Source: Clostridiales bacterium (GTDB lineage: Bacteria; Bacillota; Clostridia; Oscillospirales; Oscillospiraceae). Taken from it: a stretch of DNA of 5,812 nt. The DNA lies in NCBI GenBank assembly GCA_003516765.1, contig DPCD01000132.1, forward strand, positions 2,733 to 8,544, written 5' to 3'. The first letter of the stretch is position 1. Each line of letters begins with the position of its first letter. A model generated the notes under the pieces. It had not been told where the DNA came from and made no database searches. It worked only from the letters and a program-made list of their open reading frames with translations. The position numbers and the translations under genes are program-made. Positions 4,883 through 5,812 of the stretch are shown piece by piece.

Positions 4883-5812
4883 ATGAGAGTTTTATATCTG
4901 GACTGCTCGATGGGAGCGGCAGGCGATATGCTGATGGCAGCTTTGTATGAGCTGCTGGACGACAAGCCCGCGTTTCTCGATGCCATGCGCGCGCTCGGTC
5001 TTCCGGGCATTGAGATTACCGCCGAGCCCGCCGTCAAATGCGGCATCACGGGCACACACATGAAGGTTCTGGTGCATGGCGAAGAAGAGCTGGACGCACT
5101 GCACGAGCAGGAACACGGTCATGGTCATGAACACACGCACCATCACACGGGGCTGCATGACATCGAACACCTGCTGTCGCATCTGGACCTGCCGCAGGCG
5201 GTGCAAACTGATGCGCTGGCGGTCTACCGGCTGATTGCCGGCGCAGAATCGAAGGTCCACGGAACCACCGTCGATCAAATTCATTTCCACGAGGTCGGCA
5301 CGCTGGACGCTCTGGCAGACGTGGTCGGCGTGTGCCTTCTGATGCATCTTCTCTCTGCGGAGAAAGTTTTCTGCTCCAATGTACATGTCGGCTGCGGGCA
5401 GGTCCGCTGCGCCCACGGCATCCTGCCGGTTCCCGCGCCCGCAACGGCGCTTTTATTAGAAGGCATTCCGATCTATGGCGGCACAATTTCCGGAGAGCTC
5501 TGCACCCCGACGGGCGCGGCGCTGCTGCGCCATTTTGTCACGGAGTTTGGCACCATGCCTGCCATGCGCCTGTCCAAAACCGGCCACGGTATGGGAACGA
5601 AGGACTTCCCCGCCGCCAACTGCGTGCGCGCAATGCTGGGAGAAACGAATGCGCCCGCGCAGGAGATTCTGGAGCTTTCGTGCAATCTCGACGACTGCAC
5701 CGGAGAAAGTCTCGGCTTTGCGATGGAACGGCTGTTTGACGCAGGCGCGCTCGATGTGTACTGGACAAGCGTCGGCATGAAGAAAAACCGCCCTGCCGTT
5801 CTGCTCACGTGC
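4883..5812 (+). CDS. larC: LarC, nickel insertion enzyme of NPN synthesis (C-terminus missing)
   Basis: The frame is open from ATG 4883 to the window end, 310 codons, with the remainder outside. LarC is the CTP-dependent nickel insertase that completes the nickel-pincer nucleotide. Family stretches are LDCSMGAAGDM (6-16), IHFHEVGTLDALADVVG (133-149), HGILPVPAPAT (178-188), GELCTPTGAALL (204-215) and, in the LarC2 part, NLDDCTGESLG (268-278) and GMKKNRPAVLLT (298-309). A His-rich loop at 74-92 (HEQEHGHGHEHTHHH at its core) is a likely metal-holding segment. In L. plantarum the LarC1 and LarC2 parts are joined by a programmed ribosomal frameshift; here the junction (about 255-266) is read through in a single frame. 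The ATG follows AGAGG by eight bases and gives the expected N-terminus directly. Usual LarC length is about 400 residues, so roughly a quarter is missing. Confidence 0.95.
   Translation, partial: MRVLYLDCSMGAAGDMLMAALYELLDDKPAFLDAMRALGLPGIEITAEPAVKCGITGTHMKVLVHGEEELDALHEQEHGHGHEHTHHHTGLHDIEHLLSHLDLPQAVQTDALAVYRLIAGAESKVHGTTVDQIHFHEVGTLDALADVVGVCLLMHLLSAEKVFCSNVHVGCGQVRCAHGILPVPAPATALLLEGIPIYGGTISGELCTPTGAALLRHFVTEFGTMPAMRLSKTGHGMGTKDFPAANCVRAMLGETNAPAQEILELSCNLDDCTGESLGFAMERLFDAGALDVYWTSVGMKKNRPAVLLTC

Noticed and set aside
4126..5061. A 311-codon open frame on the minus strand opposite larB and the start of larC
   Set aside because: It is antisense to two clearly conserved genes, shows no recognisable domain and has a composition typical of antisense frames in GC-rich DNA.

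Overview
The window holds two divergently transcribed blocks of recognisable genes around a 170-base intergenic region. There are no RNA genes, mobile elements, CRISPR arrays or gene-free stretches longer than 300 bases. The left block (positions 1-3137, minus strand) is the first six genes of the sporulation operon spoIIIA: spoIIIAA, AB, AC, AD, AE and the first 33 codons of spoIIIAF, which runs off the left edge. The right block (3308-5812, plus strand) is larE, larB and most of larC, the three enzymes that build the nickel-pincer nucleotide (NPN) cofactor used by lactate racemase and its relatives. larC runs off the right edge.

The spoIIIA operon is found only in endospore formers, so the organism is a Firmicute. 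The high GC content, with many GC-ending codons, and the style of the LarC and SpoIIIA proteins suggest a high-GC Clostridia lineage, perhaps Oscillospiraceae/Ruminococcaceae. The family assignment is inference; sporulation capacity is only suggested because the rest of the pathway is outside the window.

spoIIIA block: the genes are packed with 4-base ATGA overlaps (AA/AB, AD/AE, AE/AF) or 2-base gaps (AB/AC, AC/AD). AA, AB and AE have good Shine-Dalgarno sequences, while AC and AD have none and probably depend on translational coupling. In known spore formers these proteins form the mother-cell half of the SpoIIIA-SpoIIQ channel joining mother cell and forespore. AA is the cytoplasmic ATPase and AB-AF are membrane or membrane-associated parts; AG and AH would be expected beyond the left edge.

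lar block: LarB carboxylates and hydrolyses nicotinic acid adenine dinucleotide, LarE converts the two carboxylates to thiocarboxylates, and LarC inserts nickel. LarE carries a CxxC pair plus the conserved active-site cysteine, the pattern of the [4Fe-4S]-dependent LarE type rather than the sacrificial-cysteine type of Lactiplantibacillus plantarum. LarC reads through the LarC1/LarC2 junction in one frame. No larA-like NPN user is in the window.

Intergenic region (3138-3307): a good vegetative-type promoter drives larE. Its -10 box lies inside a perfect 8-base inverted repeat, a possible operator. A weaker sigma-E-like promoter faces spoIIIAA. I see no wholly new system here; the points of most interest are the LarE cysteine pattern, the dyad over the larE promoter and the alternating translation signals in spoIIIA.
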